Assembly: GCF_964340395.1 (NCBI RefSeq) | Contig: NC_135564.1 | Coordinates: 23,913,387-23,977,386 of the forward strand | From: Glandiceps talaboti | Taxonomy: Eukaryota > Hemichordata > Enteropneusta > Spengelidae | Direction of reading: 5' to 3' | DNA: 64,000 nt | Shown here: in pieces, positions 14,401 through 26,295 of the stretch | Layout: each line of letters opens with the position of its first letter | How positions within the stretch are numbered: the first letter of the stretch is position 1 | The notes under the pieces: generated by a model | What the model was told of the DNA's origin: nothing | Database searches by the model: none | The model's input: the letters and a program-made list of their open reading frames with translations, nothing else | Program-made: the position numbers and the translations under genes

Positions 14401-17400
14401 TCAGATAAATAGCTGCTATTGGCTATTTACCAAAATAGCTTGATCTCAGATAAATAGCGGCTATAGGCTTTTTACCCAAATAGCTTGATCTCAGATAAAT
14501 AGCGACTGTAGGCTATTTACCAAAATAGCTTGATCTCAGATAAATAGCAGCTATTGGCTATTTAACCAAATAGCTTGATCTCAGATAAATAGCGACTGTA
14601 GGCTATTTACCAAAATAGCTTGATCTCAGATAAATAGCAGCTATTGGCTATTTACCCAAATAGCTTGATCTTAGATAAATAGCGGCTATTGCCTATTTAC
14701 CCAAATACCTTGATCTCAGATAAATAACATTTATTAGCTATTTACCCAAATAGCTTGATCTCAGATAATTAGCGGCTTTTGGTTATTTACCCAAATTGCT
14801 TGATCTCAGATAAATAGCGGTTATTGGCTATTTACTAAAATAGCTTGATCTCAGGTAAATAGTGGCTATTGACTATTTACCCAAATAGCTTGATCTCAGA
14901 TAAATAATGGCTACCGGGGTATTGGCTATTTACCAAAAAAGCTTGATCTCAGATAAATAGCGGCTATTGGCAATTTACCCAAATAGCTTGATCTGAGATA
15001 AATAGCGGCTTTTGGCTTTTTACCTAAATAGCTTGATCTCAGATAATTAGCAGCTATTGGCTATTTACAAAAATAGCTTGATCTCAGATAATTAGCGGCT
15101 TTTGGCTATTTACCCAAATTCCTTGATCTCAGATAATTAGCGGCTTTTGGCTATTTACCCAAATTGATTGATCTAAGATAATTAGCAGCTATTGGCTATT
15201 TACCCATATAGCTTGATCTCAGATAATTAGCGGCTTTTGCCTATTTACCCCAAATAGTTTGATCTTAGATAAATAGCGGCTATTGCCTATTTACCCAAAT
15301 AGCTTGATCTCAGACAAATAGCAGCTATTAGCTATTTACCCAAATAGCTTGATCTCACATAATTAGCGGCTTTTGGTTATTTACCCAAATTGCTTGATCT
15401 AAGGTAAATAGCGGCTATTAGCTATTTACCAAAATAGCTTGATCTTAGATAAATAGCGGCTATTGCCTATTTACCCAAATAGCTTGATCTCAGATAAATA
15501 GCATTTATTGGCTATTTACCAAAAAAGCTTGATCTCAGATAATAGCGGCTATTGGTTATTTACCAAAATAGCTTGATCTCAGATAATCAGCGCTTATTGC
15601 CTATTTACCCAAATAGCTTGATTTCAGATAAATAGCGGCTTTTGGTTATTTACCCAAATTGCTTGATATCAGATAAATAGCGGTTATTGGCTATTTACTA
15701 AAATAGCTTGATCTCAGATAAATAGCGGGTATTGGCTATTTACCCAAATAGCTTGATCTCAGGTAAATAGCGGCTATTGACTATTTACCCAAATAGCTTG
15801 ATCTCAGATAAATAGTGGCTATTGGCAATTTACCAAAAAACCTTGATCTCAGATAAATAGCGGCTTTTGGCTTTTTACCCAAACAGCTTGATCTCAGATA
15901 ATTAGCGGCTTTTGGCTATTAAACCAAATTGTTTGATATCAGCTAATTAGGAGCTATTGGCTATTTACCCAAATAGCTTGATCTCAGAAAATTAGCGGCT
16001 TTTGCCTATTTACCTCAAATAGCTTGATCTTAGATAAATAGCAGCTATTACCTATTTAACCAAATAGCTTGATCTCAGATAAATAGCAGCTATTGGCTAT
16101 TTACCCAAATAGCTTGATCTCAGATAATTAGCGGCTTTTGGTTATTAACCCAAATTACTTGATCTCAGATAAATAGTGGCTATTGGCTATTTACCTAAAT
16201 AGCTTGATCTCAGATAAATAGTGGCTATTGGCTATTTACCAAAAAAGCTTGATCTCAGATAAATAGCGGCTATTGGCAATTTACCCAAATAGCTTGTTCT
16301 CAGATAATTAGCGGCTTTTGGCTATTAACCCAAATTGCTTGATCTCAGATAATTAGCAGCTATTAGCTATTTATAAAAATAGCTTGATCTCAGATAATTA
16401 GCGGCTTTTGGCTATTTACCCAAATTGCTTGATCTCAAATAATTAGCGGCTTTTGGCTATTTATAAAAATAGCTTGATCTCAGATAATTAGTGGCTTTTG
16501 GCTATTTACCTAAATTGCTTGATCTCAAATAATTAGCGGCTTTTGGCTATTTACCCAAATTGCTTGATCTAAGATAATTAGCAGCTATTGGCTATTTACC
16601 CAAATAGCTTGATCTCAGATAATTAGCGGCTTTTGCCTATTTACCCCAAATAGCTTGATCTTAGATAAATAGCGGCTATTGTCTATTTAACCAAATAGCT
16701 TGATCTCAGATAAATAGCGACTGTAGGCAATTTACCAAAATAGGTTGATCTCAGATAAATAGCAGCTATTGGCTATTTACCCAAATAGCTTGATCTCAGA
16801 TAATTAGCGGCTGTTGAATATTTACCAAAATAGCTTGATCTCAGATAAATAGCAGCTACTGGCTATTTATACCTTGATCTCAGATAAATAGCGGCTTTTG
16901 ATTATTTACCAAAATAGCTTGATCTTAGATAATTAGCGGCTTTTGGTTATTTACCCAAATTGCTTGATCTCAGATAAATAGTGGCTAATGGCTATTTACC
17001 CAAATAGCTTGATCTCAGATAAATAGTGGCTATTGGATATTTACCCAAATAGTTTGATCTCAGATAAATAGCGGCTTTTGCCTATATACCCCAAATAGCT
17101 TGATCTTAGATAAATAGCGGCTATTGCCTATTTAACCAAATAGCTTGATCTCAGATAAATAGCTGCTATTGGCTATTTACCAAAATAGCTTGATCTCAGA
17201 TAAATAGCGGCTATAGGCTTTTTACCCAAATAGCTTGATCTCAGATAAATAACGGCTGTTGAATATTTACCAAAATAGCTTGATCTCAGATAAATAGCAG
17301 CTACTGGCTATTTATACCTTGATCTCAGATAAATAGCGGATTTTGGTTATTTACCCAAATAGCTTGATCTCAGATAATTAGCGGCTTTTGGTTATTTACC

Positions 17401-18720
17401 CAAATTGCTTGATCTCAGATAAATAGTGGCTAATGGCTATTTACCCAAATAGCTTGATCTCAGATAAATAGTGGCTATTGGCTATTTACCCAAATAGTTT
17501 GATCTCAGATAAATAGCGGCTTTTGCCTATATACCCCAAATAGCTTGATCTTAGATAAATAGCGGCTATTGCCTATTTAACCAAATAGCTTGATCTCAGA
17601 TAAATAGCTGCTATTGGCTATTTACCAAAATAGCTTGATCTCAGATAAATAGCGGCTATAGGCTTTTTACCCAAATAGCTTGATCTCAGATAAATAGCGA
17701 CTGTAGGCTATTTACCAAAATAGCTTGATCTCAGATAAATAGCAGCTATTGGCTATTTAACCAAATAGCTTGATCTCAGATAAATAGCGACTGTAGGCTA
17801 TTTACCAAAATAGCTTGATCTCAGATAAATAGCAGCTATTGGCTATTTACCCAAATAGCTTGATCTTAGATAAATAGCGGCTATTGCCTATTTACCCAAA
17901 TACCTTGATCTCAGATAAATAACATTTATTAGCTATTTACCCAAATAGCTTGATCTCAGATAATTAGCGGCTTTTGGTTATTTACCCAAATTGCTTGATC
18001 TCAGATAAATAGCGGTTATTGGCTATTTACTAAAATAGCTTGATCTCAGGTAAATAGTGGCTATTGACTATTTACCCAAATAGCTTGATCTCAGATAAAT
18101 AATGGCTACCGGGGTATTGGCTATTTACCAAAAAAGCTTGATCTCAGATAAATAGCGGCTATTGGCAATTTACCCAAATAGCTTGATCTGAGATAAATAG
18201 CGGCTTTTGGCTTTTTACCTAAATAGCTTGATCTCAGATAATTAGCAGCTATTGGCTATTTACAAAAATAGCTTGATCTCAGATAATTAGCGGCTTTTGG
18301 CTATTTACCCAAATTCCTTGATCTCAGATAATTAGCGGCTTTTGGCTATTTACCCAAATTGATTGATCTAAGATAATTAGCAGCTATTGGCTATTTACCC
18401 GAATAGCTTGATCTCAGATAATTAGCGACTTTTGCCTATTTACCCCAAATAGCTTGATCTTAGATAAATAGCGGCTATTGCCTATTTACCCAAATAGCTT
18501 GATCTCAGATAAATAGCAGCTATTAGCTATTTACCCAAATAGCTTGATCTCACATAATTAGCGGCTTTTGGTTATTTACCCAAATTGCTTGATCTAAGGT
18601 AAATAGCGGCTATTAGCTATTTACCAAAATAGCTTGATCTTAGATAAATAGCGGCTATTGCCTATTTACCCAAATAGCTTGATCTCAGATAAATAGCATT
18701 TATTGGCTATTTACCCAAAT
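11471..18720. repeat. 3195-bp higher-order repeat, two full copies plus a partial third
   Basis: The markers TGATCTTAGA (11471, 14666, 17861) and AATGGCTACCGGGG (11711, 14906, 18101) are each exactly 3195 bp apart, which is 71 x 45. Copies 11471-14665 and 14666-17860 are almost identical. The third continues to about 18720, where variant order changes. Keeping an exact multiple of the monomer points to in-register unequal exchange or amplification. Confidence 0.9.
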
Positions 18721-18830
18721 TGCTTGATCTCAGATAAATAGCGGTTATTGGCTATTTACTAAAATAGCTTGATCTCAAATAAATAGCGGCTATTGGCTAT
18801 TTACCCAAATAGCTTGATCTCAGATAATTA

Positions 18831-21800
18831 ACAAAAATAGCTTGATCTTAGAGCTAAAAAAAACAGTGGCAATAGGCTATTTACCCAAATATCTTGATCT
18901 CAGATAAATAGCAGCTATTGGCTATTTACCCAAATAGCTTGATCTCCAAAAAAAAATTCCAGCTATTGGCTATTTACCAAAATAGCTTGATCTCAGATAA
19001 ATAGCAGGTATTGGCTATTATCAAAATAGCTTGATCTCTGATAAATAGTATCTTTTGGCTATTTACTTAAATACCATGATAAATAACAGCTATTGGCTAT
19101 TTACTCGAACAGCTTGATCTCAGATAAATAGCCGCTATTGGCTGTTTAACCAAATAACTTGATCTCAGATAAATAGTGGCTATTTGCTATTTACCAAAAT
19201 ACTATGATCTCAGATAAATAGTGGCTATTGGCTATTTACAAAAATACCTTTATCTCAGAAAAATAGTGGCTATAGGCTATTTACCAAATTGCTTGATCTC
19301 AGATAAATAGTGGCTATTGGCTATTTACCTAAATAGCTTGATCTCAGATAAATAGTGGCTATTGGCTATTTACCAAAAAAGCTTGATCTCAGATAAATAG
19401 CGGCTATTGGCTATTTACCCAAATAGCTTGATCTGAGATAAATAGCGGCTATTGCCTATTTACCAACATAGCTTGATCTCAGATAAATATCGGCTATTGG
19501 CTATTCATCCAAATAGCTTGATTTCAGATAAATAACTGGTATTGGTTATTTACCAAAATAGTTTGATCTCAGATAAATAGCAGCTATTGGCTATTTACCA
19601 AAATAGTTTGATCTCAGATAATTAACAAAAATAGCTTGATCTTAGAGCTAAAAAAAACAGTGGCAATAGGCTATTTACCCAAATATCTTGATCTCAGATA
19701 AATAGCAGCTATTGGCTATTTACCCAAATAGCTTGATCTCCAAAAAAAAATTCCAGCTATTGGCTATTTACCAAAATAGCTTGATCTCAGATAAATAGCA
19801 GGTATTGGCTATTATCAAAATAGCTTGATCTCTGATAAATAGTATCTTTTGGCTATTTACTTAAATACCATGATAAATAACAGCTATTGGCTATTTACTC
19901 GAACAGCTTGATCTCAGATAAATAGCCGCTATTGGCTATTTACCCAAATAGGTAGATCTCAGATAAATAGCGGCTATTGGCTGTTTAACCAAATAACTTG
20001 ATCTCAGATAAATAGTGGCTATTTGCTATTTACCAAAATACTATGATCTCAGATAAATAGTGGCTATTGGCTATTTACAAAAATACCTTTATCTCAGAAA
20101 AATAGTGGCTATAGGCTATTTACCAAATTGCTTGATCTCAGATAAATAGTGGCTATTGGCTATTTACCTAAATAGCTTGATCTCAGATAAATAGTGGCTA
20201 TTGGCTATTTACCAAAAAAGCTTGATCTCAGATAAATAGCGGCTATTGGCAATTTACCCAAATAGCTTGTTCTCAGATAATTAGCGGCTTTTGGCTATTA
20301 ACCCAAATTGCTTGATCTCAGATAATTAGCAGCTATTAGCTATTTATAAAAATAGCTTGATCTCAGATAATTAGCGGCTTTTGGCTATTTACCCAAATTG
20401 CTTGATCTCAAATAATTAGCGGCTTTTGGCTATTTACCCAAATTGCTTGATCTAAGATAATTAGCAGCTATTGGCTATTTACCCAAATAGCTTGATCTCA
20501 GATAAATAGCGGCTATTGGCAATTTACCCAAATAGCTTGTTCTCAGATAATTAGCGGCTTTTGGCTATTAACCCAAATTGCTTGATCTCAGATAATTAGC
20601 AGCTATTAGCTATTTATAAAATTAGCTTGATCTCAGATAATTAGCGGCTTTTGGCTATTTACCCAAATTGCTTGATCTCAAATAATTAGCGGCTTTGGCT
20701 ATTTACCCAAATTGCTTGATCTAAGATAATTAGTAGCTATTGGCTATTTACCCAAATAGCTTGATCTCAGATAATTAGCGGCTTTTGCCTATTTACCCCA
20801 AATAGCTTGATCTTAGATAAATAGCGGCTATTGTCTATTTAACCAAATAGCTTGATCTCAGATAAATAGCGACTGTAGGCAATTTACCAAAATAGGTTGA
20901 TCTCAGATAAATAGCAGCTATTGGCTATTTACCCAAATAGCTTGATCTCAGATAATTAGCGGCTGTTGAATATTTACCAAAATAGCTTGATCTCAGATAA
21001 ATAGCAGCTACTGGCTATTTACCCAAATAGCTTGATCTCCAAAAAAAAATTCCAGCTATTGGCTATTTACCAAAATAGCTTGATCTCAGATAAATAGCAG
21101 GTATTGGCTATTATCAAAATAGCTTGATCTCTGATAAATAGTATCTTTTGGCTATTTACTTAAATACCATGATAAATAACAGCTATTGGCTATTTACTCG
21201 AACAGCTTGATCTCAGATAAATAGCCGCTATTGGCTATTTACCCAAATAGGTAGATCTCAGATAAATAGCGGCTATTGGCTGTTTAACCAAATAACTTGA
21301 TCTCAGATAAATAGTGGCTATTTGCTATTTACCAAAATACTATGATCTCAGATAAATAGTGGCTATTGGCTATTTACAAAAATACCTTTATCTCAGAAAA
21401 ATAGTGGCTATAGGCTATTTACCAAATTGCTTGATCTCAGATAAATAGTGGCTATTGGCTATTTACCTAAATAGCTTGATCTCAGATAAATAGTGGCTAT
21501 TGGCTATTTACCAAAAAAGCTTGATCTCAGATAAATAGCGGCTATTGGCAATTTACCCAAATAGCTTGTTCTCAGATAATTAGCGGCTTTTGGCTATTAA
21601 CCCAAATTGCTTGATCTCAGATAATTAGCAGCTATTAGCTATTTATAAAAATAGCTTGATCTCAGATAATTAGCGGCTTTTGGCTATTTACCCAAATTGC
21701 TTGATCTCAAATAATTAGCGGCTTTTGGCTATTTACCCAAATTGCTTGATCTAAGATAATTAGCAGCTATTGGCTATTTACCCAAATAGCTTGATCTCAG

Positions 21801-22730
21801 ATAAATAGCGGCTATTGGCAATTTACCCAAATAGCTTGTTCTCAGATAATTAGCGGCTTTTGGCTATTAACCCAAATTGCTTGATCTCAGATAATTAGCA
21901 GCTATTAGCTATTTATAAAAATAGCTTGATCTCAGATAATTAGCGGCTTTTGGCTATTTACCCAAATTGCTTGATCTCAAATAATTAGCGGCTTTTGGCT
22001 ATTTACCCAAATTGCTTGATCTAAGATAATTAGTAGCTATTGGCTATTTACCCAAATAGCTTGATCTCAGATAATTAGCGGCTTTTGCCTATTTACCCCA
22101 AATAGCTTGATCTTAGATAAATAGCGGCTATTGTCTATTTAACCAAATAGCTTGATCTCAGATAAATAGCGACTGTAGGCAATTTACCAAAATAGGTTGA
22201 TCTCAGATAAATAGCATCTATTGGCTATTTACCCAAATAGCTTGATCTCAGATAATTAGCGGCTGTTGAATATTTACCAAAATAGCTTGATCTCAGATAA
22301 ATAGCAGCTACTGGCTATTTACCCAAATAGCTTGATCTCCAAAAAAAAATTCCAGCTATTGGCTATTTACCAAAATAGCTTGATCTCAGATAAATAGCAG
22401 GTATTGGCTATTATCAAAATAGCTTGATCTCTGATAAATAGTATCTTTTGGCTATTTACTTAAATACCATGATAAATAACAGCTATTGGCTATTTACTCG
22501 AACAGCTTGATCTCAGATAAATAGCCGCTATTGGCTATTTACCCAAATAGGTAGATCTCAGATAAATAGCGGCTATTGGCTGTTTAACCAAATAACTTGA
22601 TCTCAGATAAATAGTGGCTATTTGCTATTTACCAAAATACTATGATCTCAGATAAATAGTGGCTATTGGCTATTTACAAAAATACCTTTATCTCAGAAAA
22701 ATAGTGGCTATAGGCTATTTACCAAAATAG
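18831..22730. repeat. Nested 794-bp and 1.3-kb duplications in satellite A
   Basis: A diverged block with poly-A-containing monomers (CTCCAAAAAAAAATTCC) occurs at about 18946, 19740, 21039 and 22339. Spacings are 794, 1299 and 1300 bp. The last two intervals form a 1.3-kb tandem repeat that includes ordinary monomers between the markers. Confidence 0.85.
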
Positions 22731-23501
22731 CTTGATCTCAGATAAATACCGACTATTGGCTAATTACCAATAAAGCTTCATCTCAGATGAATAGCGGCTA
22801 TTGGCTATTTACCAAAATAGCTGGATCTCACAAAAATAACCAAAATGGCTTGATCTTAGAGCTAAGAAAAACAGTGGCAATTGGCTATTTACCCAAATAG
22901 CTTGATCTCAGATAAATAGCGGCTATTGGCTTTTTACCCAAATAGCTTGATCTCAAAAAAAAATAGCAGCTATTGGCTATTTACCAAAATAGCTTGATCT
23001 CAGATAAATAGCATCTATTGGCTATTTACTAAAATACCATGATCTCTGATAAATAACAGCTATTGGCTATTTACCCAAACAGCTTGATCTCAAATAAATA
23101 GCTACTAATGGCTATTTACCCAAATAGATTGATCTCAGCTAAATAGCGGCTATTGGCTATTTTACTAAATAGCTTGATCTCAGATAAATAGAGGCTATTG
23201 GCTATTTTACTAAATAGCTTGATCTCAGATAAATAGTGGCTATTGGCTATTTACCAAAATACCAAGATGTCAGATAAATAGCGACTATTGGCTATTTACC
23301 AAAATAGCTTGATCTCAGATAAATAGCATTTATTGGCTATTTACCCAAATAGCTTGATCTCAGATAACTAGCGGTTATTGGCTATTTACTAAAATAGCTT
23401 GATCTCAGATAACTAGCGGTTATTGGCTATTTACTAAAATAGCTTGATCTCAGGTAAATAGCGGCTATTGACTATTTACCCAAATAGCTTGATCTCAGAT
23501 A

Positions 23502-23646
23502 AATTGCACTTTAGAATTTATTTTAAAGAATTTTAGTGTACTTATGGTGTGGCGCCCTCAACGCCGATCATTGTTTAACTGTTACTACTACTGCGCATGT
23601 ACAACCTGCTTTCACGCTGTTCGATCGCATGCAGTGTGTTTCAAAA
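23502..23646 (+). repeat. Ngaro split direct repeat A1
   Basis: A 145-bp left-terminal repeat matching A2 (27564-27708) except for one C/T difference. It begins with the AAT shared with satellite A and ends just before the gag leader. It includes a TGTGGCGCCCTCAACG segment. Confidence 0.93.
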
Positions 23647-23673
23647 ACTCGTCGTCGGTGATCGAAGTCAAAA

Positions 23674-24789
23674 ATGTCATACAACCTTAGACCCAGGGAT
23701 CAAATAGTGTCACATGCATGTGCTACATGCCCAGACGAGATGAAGGAGACTGAGGACTATGGATCGCCAGTGAAACTCTACTTGAAAAATGAAGATGTGG
23801 AACCACTATCTCCTGCATCAGTCATCGATAGCTATGCCGATTCTACTGATCGCCGCAACACACACATCAGCTTATTAAAAGGGGGTAACGTCGTTAAAAG
23901 ACTCGACAAGTTAGAAAACAAAGTCGATAAATTTGCAGATCTCATCGAACAGTCTTTGAACTTGCGTGATTATGACGATGTCACTTCCCGCCACAAACTA
24001 GCCAACAACGACCATGTGTTGCGCCCTCACGGGCAGATTCCTCACGACTTTGAAAACATGTCAGCCCACCCAGTGCAGAAATCAGCTTTGCATGACGGAG
24101 TACCAGCTGGGACACAAAAGAAGGTGCTAGCGGGTGAGTACGTCGATTTAAGCGATCTACACCCCACAAACTCGTTCAATGCACCAAGCACTGAAAAAAT
24201 GGAGGCTACTATTGATGGCAGTCAAATTGTTTTCAACCCAAAGAGGAAGAAAGCCCCCATATCGTCTTTTGGTGCCTGGCTCAGTGCGATGTCTGTGGTG
24301 GAGAGCATACTATTAGAGAAAAAACCCTATGTTGCAAAATCCCTGTTGTCCTACCGCCACCTAATACAGAACTGTGATGGAAAATTTGCATGGCCAGCAG
24401 TCTATGCATATGACGTTAAATTCCGCCATTACCTAGGGGACCGTCACTCCTTTGATTATCATATCATGAACCAAGACCTGTATATTACTACATTTATGGA
24501 TCCTACTGCTATAAAGGGCACACGGAGGGAATGTTATCGTTGCAGAAGTACCGATCATTTAGCCATGGAGTGTCCATTTCAGGAGGAACTATCCACATCA
24601 AAGGAGAAAAAGACGACGTACACGAAGAAGAAAACTGAAATATGCCTCCTATACCAAACCGGAGAATGCAAGTTCCCAAGATGCAAACGACTTCACAAGT
24701 GCAAGAAATGTGGTGCAGACTCCCCTCTCATCACCTGTCAGAATTGCATGTCACTTCAACGCCAAGGCGTGGCAACAGGTCCTCAATAA
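23674..24789 (+). CDS. Ngaro gag-like nucleocapsid protein
   Basis: A 371-residue protein with an ATG start 27 bp after repeat A1. No homology-defining N-terminal domain is recognised. Residues about 70-95 form a heptad-like acidic/basic helix (RLDKLENKVDKFADLIEQ) suited to self-association. A zinc knuckle with spacing C-X2-C-X4-H-X4-C lies at residues 287-300. A Cys/His-rich segment follows from about residue 324: a CCCH-like C-X7-C-X4-C-X3-H group, then further CXXC pairs. The Lys-rich stretch between them suits nucleic-acid binding. The family role is packaging the RNA template in cytoplasmic particles. The reading frame overlaps the following RT frame by about 80 nt. Confidence 0.88.
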   Translation: MSYNLRPRDQIVSHACATCPDEMKETEDYGSPVKLYLKNEDVEPLSPASVIDSYADSTDRRNTHISLLKGGNVVKRLDKLENKVDKFADLIEQSLNLRDYDDVTSRHKLANNDHVLRPHGQIPHDFENMSAHPVQKSALHDGVPAGTQKKVLAGEYVDLSDLHPTNSFNAPSTEKMEATIDGSQIVFNPKRKKAPISSFGAWLSAMSVVESILLEKKPYVAKSLLSYRHLIQNCDGKFAWPAVYAYDVKFRHYLGDRHSFDYHIMNQDLYITTFMDPTAIKGTRRECYRCRSTDHLAMECPFQEELSTSKEKKTTYTKKKTEICLLYQTGECKFPRCKRLHKCKKCGADSPLITCQNCMSLQRQGVATGPQ

Positions 24790-26281
24790 ACATCCAAACA
24801 AACAATATGCAAAGAAAATTTTGAATTGGATCCGACAAGGGGTGCCTATCGGATATAAAGGTCAAAGGCCGGAAACCCCCTTGGTGTCTCCAAATTGGAA
24901 AAGTGCACTCATCATTCCTGAAACGGTGTCTAAAAAACTCTTAGAGGAAGTCAGGAAAGGATACAAATCAGGACCATACTTTGAACCACCTTACAAATCA
25001 TTTATCAGTTCACCCCTAGGTGCTCGACCTAAGAAGAATACAAACAAATATCGCCTAATTCATGATCTTTCCTGGCCTCCAAAAGACTCTGTTAATGATC
25101 ATATATCGAAAGAAGACTTCAGTTGTACATACATATCGATTGGCACGGCTATCGAGCATATAAAACGATTAGGTAAGGGGTCCCTAATCGCAAAGGTTGA
25201 CCTCGAAGACGCATTCTATCAAATTCCTGTCACACCGGATGACTGGGAGTTACTTGGCTGTTCATGGAATCTTAATATTGATGGTGAACAAAAGAAATGT
25301 TACTTCTATAGTAAAGTTCTGCCATTTGGATTAAGGAGCAGCCCAGCCATATTTACTGAGTTTGCAGACGGACTCCAGTTTGCCATGGAATCTAAGTATC
25401 ATGTTAACCCTGTAGACCACTATCTTGATGATTATTTCACAGCAGGACACCCTAATACTGACCAATGCAATACAAACCTCCAAGGAATGCTACTTGCCTG
25501 TCATGAACTTGGATTTCCAGTCAATCCAAACAAAGTCACATCACCATCCACGACCATGGAATTTCTTGGTATTACACTAGATACTGAAAATATGGAAGCA
25601 CGTGTATCACAGGACCGTATTAATGAGATTACTGAGGAATTGCACACTTGGACCCAAAATACAAAGGCATCAAAACGCGAAATTCTCTCTCTTATAGGAA
25701 AGTTATCATTCATTACACGTGTTTGCCGCCCAGGCAGGACTTTCTTAAGGAGACTGATAGACACTTCAAAGAAACTTAAACATCTGCATCACAAAATCAG
25801 ACTGACGAAAGCCTTTAAGCTTGACTTGCAATGGTGGCTTGATTACCTTCCAACATGGAATGGAGTTAGTATGTTTTATGATAGTTACTGGACAAATAAC
25901 GTAGACTTACACCTATATACAGACGCCTCAGACATTGGCTATGGCTGTGTATATGGAAAACAGACATTGAACGGAAAGTTCACTGATGAGATACCTGGTT
26001 ATACACCAAAGACCCATTCAATTAATTGGAGGGAACTGTATGCTATTGTTCGTGCAGCAGACACCTGGGGTTCAAATTTCGCTGGATATAAAATTCTATT
26101 TCATTGTGATAATTCCTCAGTGGTTGCAATGATTCGCTCTGGCTCATCTCGCAATGAGAAGTGTGCTTCTCTACTCAGAAAGCTTTTCTACATTTGTGCC
26201 AGAGATAGTTTCCTGATGAATGCCGTTCACATTCCAGGATACAAAAACACTCAAGCTGATGCATTATCTAGATACATGTAA
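24710..26281 (+). CDS. Ngaro reverse transcriptase / RNase H
   Basis: About 523 residues in the +1 frame relative to gag, overlapping its end. The frame has no ATG near its beginning (it opens with GTG), so translation by frameshift from gag or by another recoding route is likely. RT motifs are KYRLIHDLS, then VDLEDAFYQIP (near residue 163), then LPFGLRSSP and the catalytic YLDDY at residues 238-242, followed by a FLGITLD motif. RNase H starts near residue 403 (YTDASDIGYG) and continues with WRELYAI, HCDNSSVV and ADALSRYM, supplying the D-E-D-D set. It copies element RNA to cDNA. All expected catalytic acids are visible and the frame is uninterrupted. Confidence 0.95.
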   Translation: MVQTPLSSPVRIACHFNAKAWQQVLNKHPNKQYAKKILNWIRQGVPIGYKGQRPETPLVSPNWKSALIIPETVSKKLLEEVRKGYKSGPYFEPPYKSFISSPLGARPKKNTNKYRLIHDLSWPPKDSVNDHISKEDFSCTYISIGTAIEHIKRLGKGSLIAKVDLEDAFYQIPVTPDDWELLGCSWNLNIDGEQKKCYFYSKVLPFGLRSSPAIFTEFADGLQFAMESKYHVNPVDHYLDDYFTAGHPNTDQCNTNLQGMLLACHELGFPVNPNKVTSPSTTMEFLGITLDTENMEARVSQDRINEITEELHTWTQNTKASKREILSLIGKLSFITRVCRPGRTFLRRLIDTSKKLKHLHHKIRLTKAFKLDLQWWLDYLPTWNGVSMFYDSYWTNNVDLHLYTDASDIGYGCVYGKQTLNGKFTDEIPGYTPKTHSINWRELYAIVRAADTWGSNFAGYKILFHCDNSSVVAMIRSGSSRNEKCASLLRKLFYICARDSFLMNAVHIPGYKNTQADALSRYM

Positions 26282-26295
26282 ATAATAAACAATAA

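Larger units (their letters stand above)
1..23504. repeat. Satellite A, 45-bp monomer (left array)
   Basis: A continuous head-to-tail array of a 45-bp monomer that begins before the window. A typical monomer runs GGCTATTTACCCAAATAGC, then TTGATCTCAGATAAATAGCG, then GCTATT. About 520 copies are present here, with point variants (AATTAGC for AAATAGC, CTTTTGG for CTATTGG, AAATTGC for AAATAGC) that recur in fixed order. That order shows amplification of multi-monomer blocks. No coding capacity or unrelated spacer is seen apart from small indels. The array resumes beyond the Ngaro element at 27938. Confidence 0.97.
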
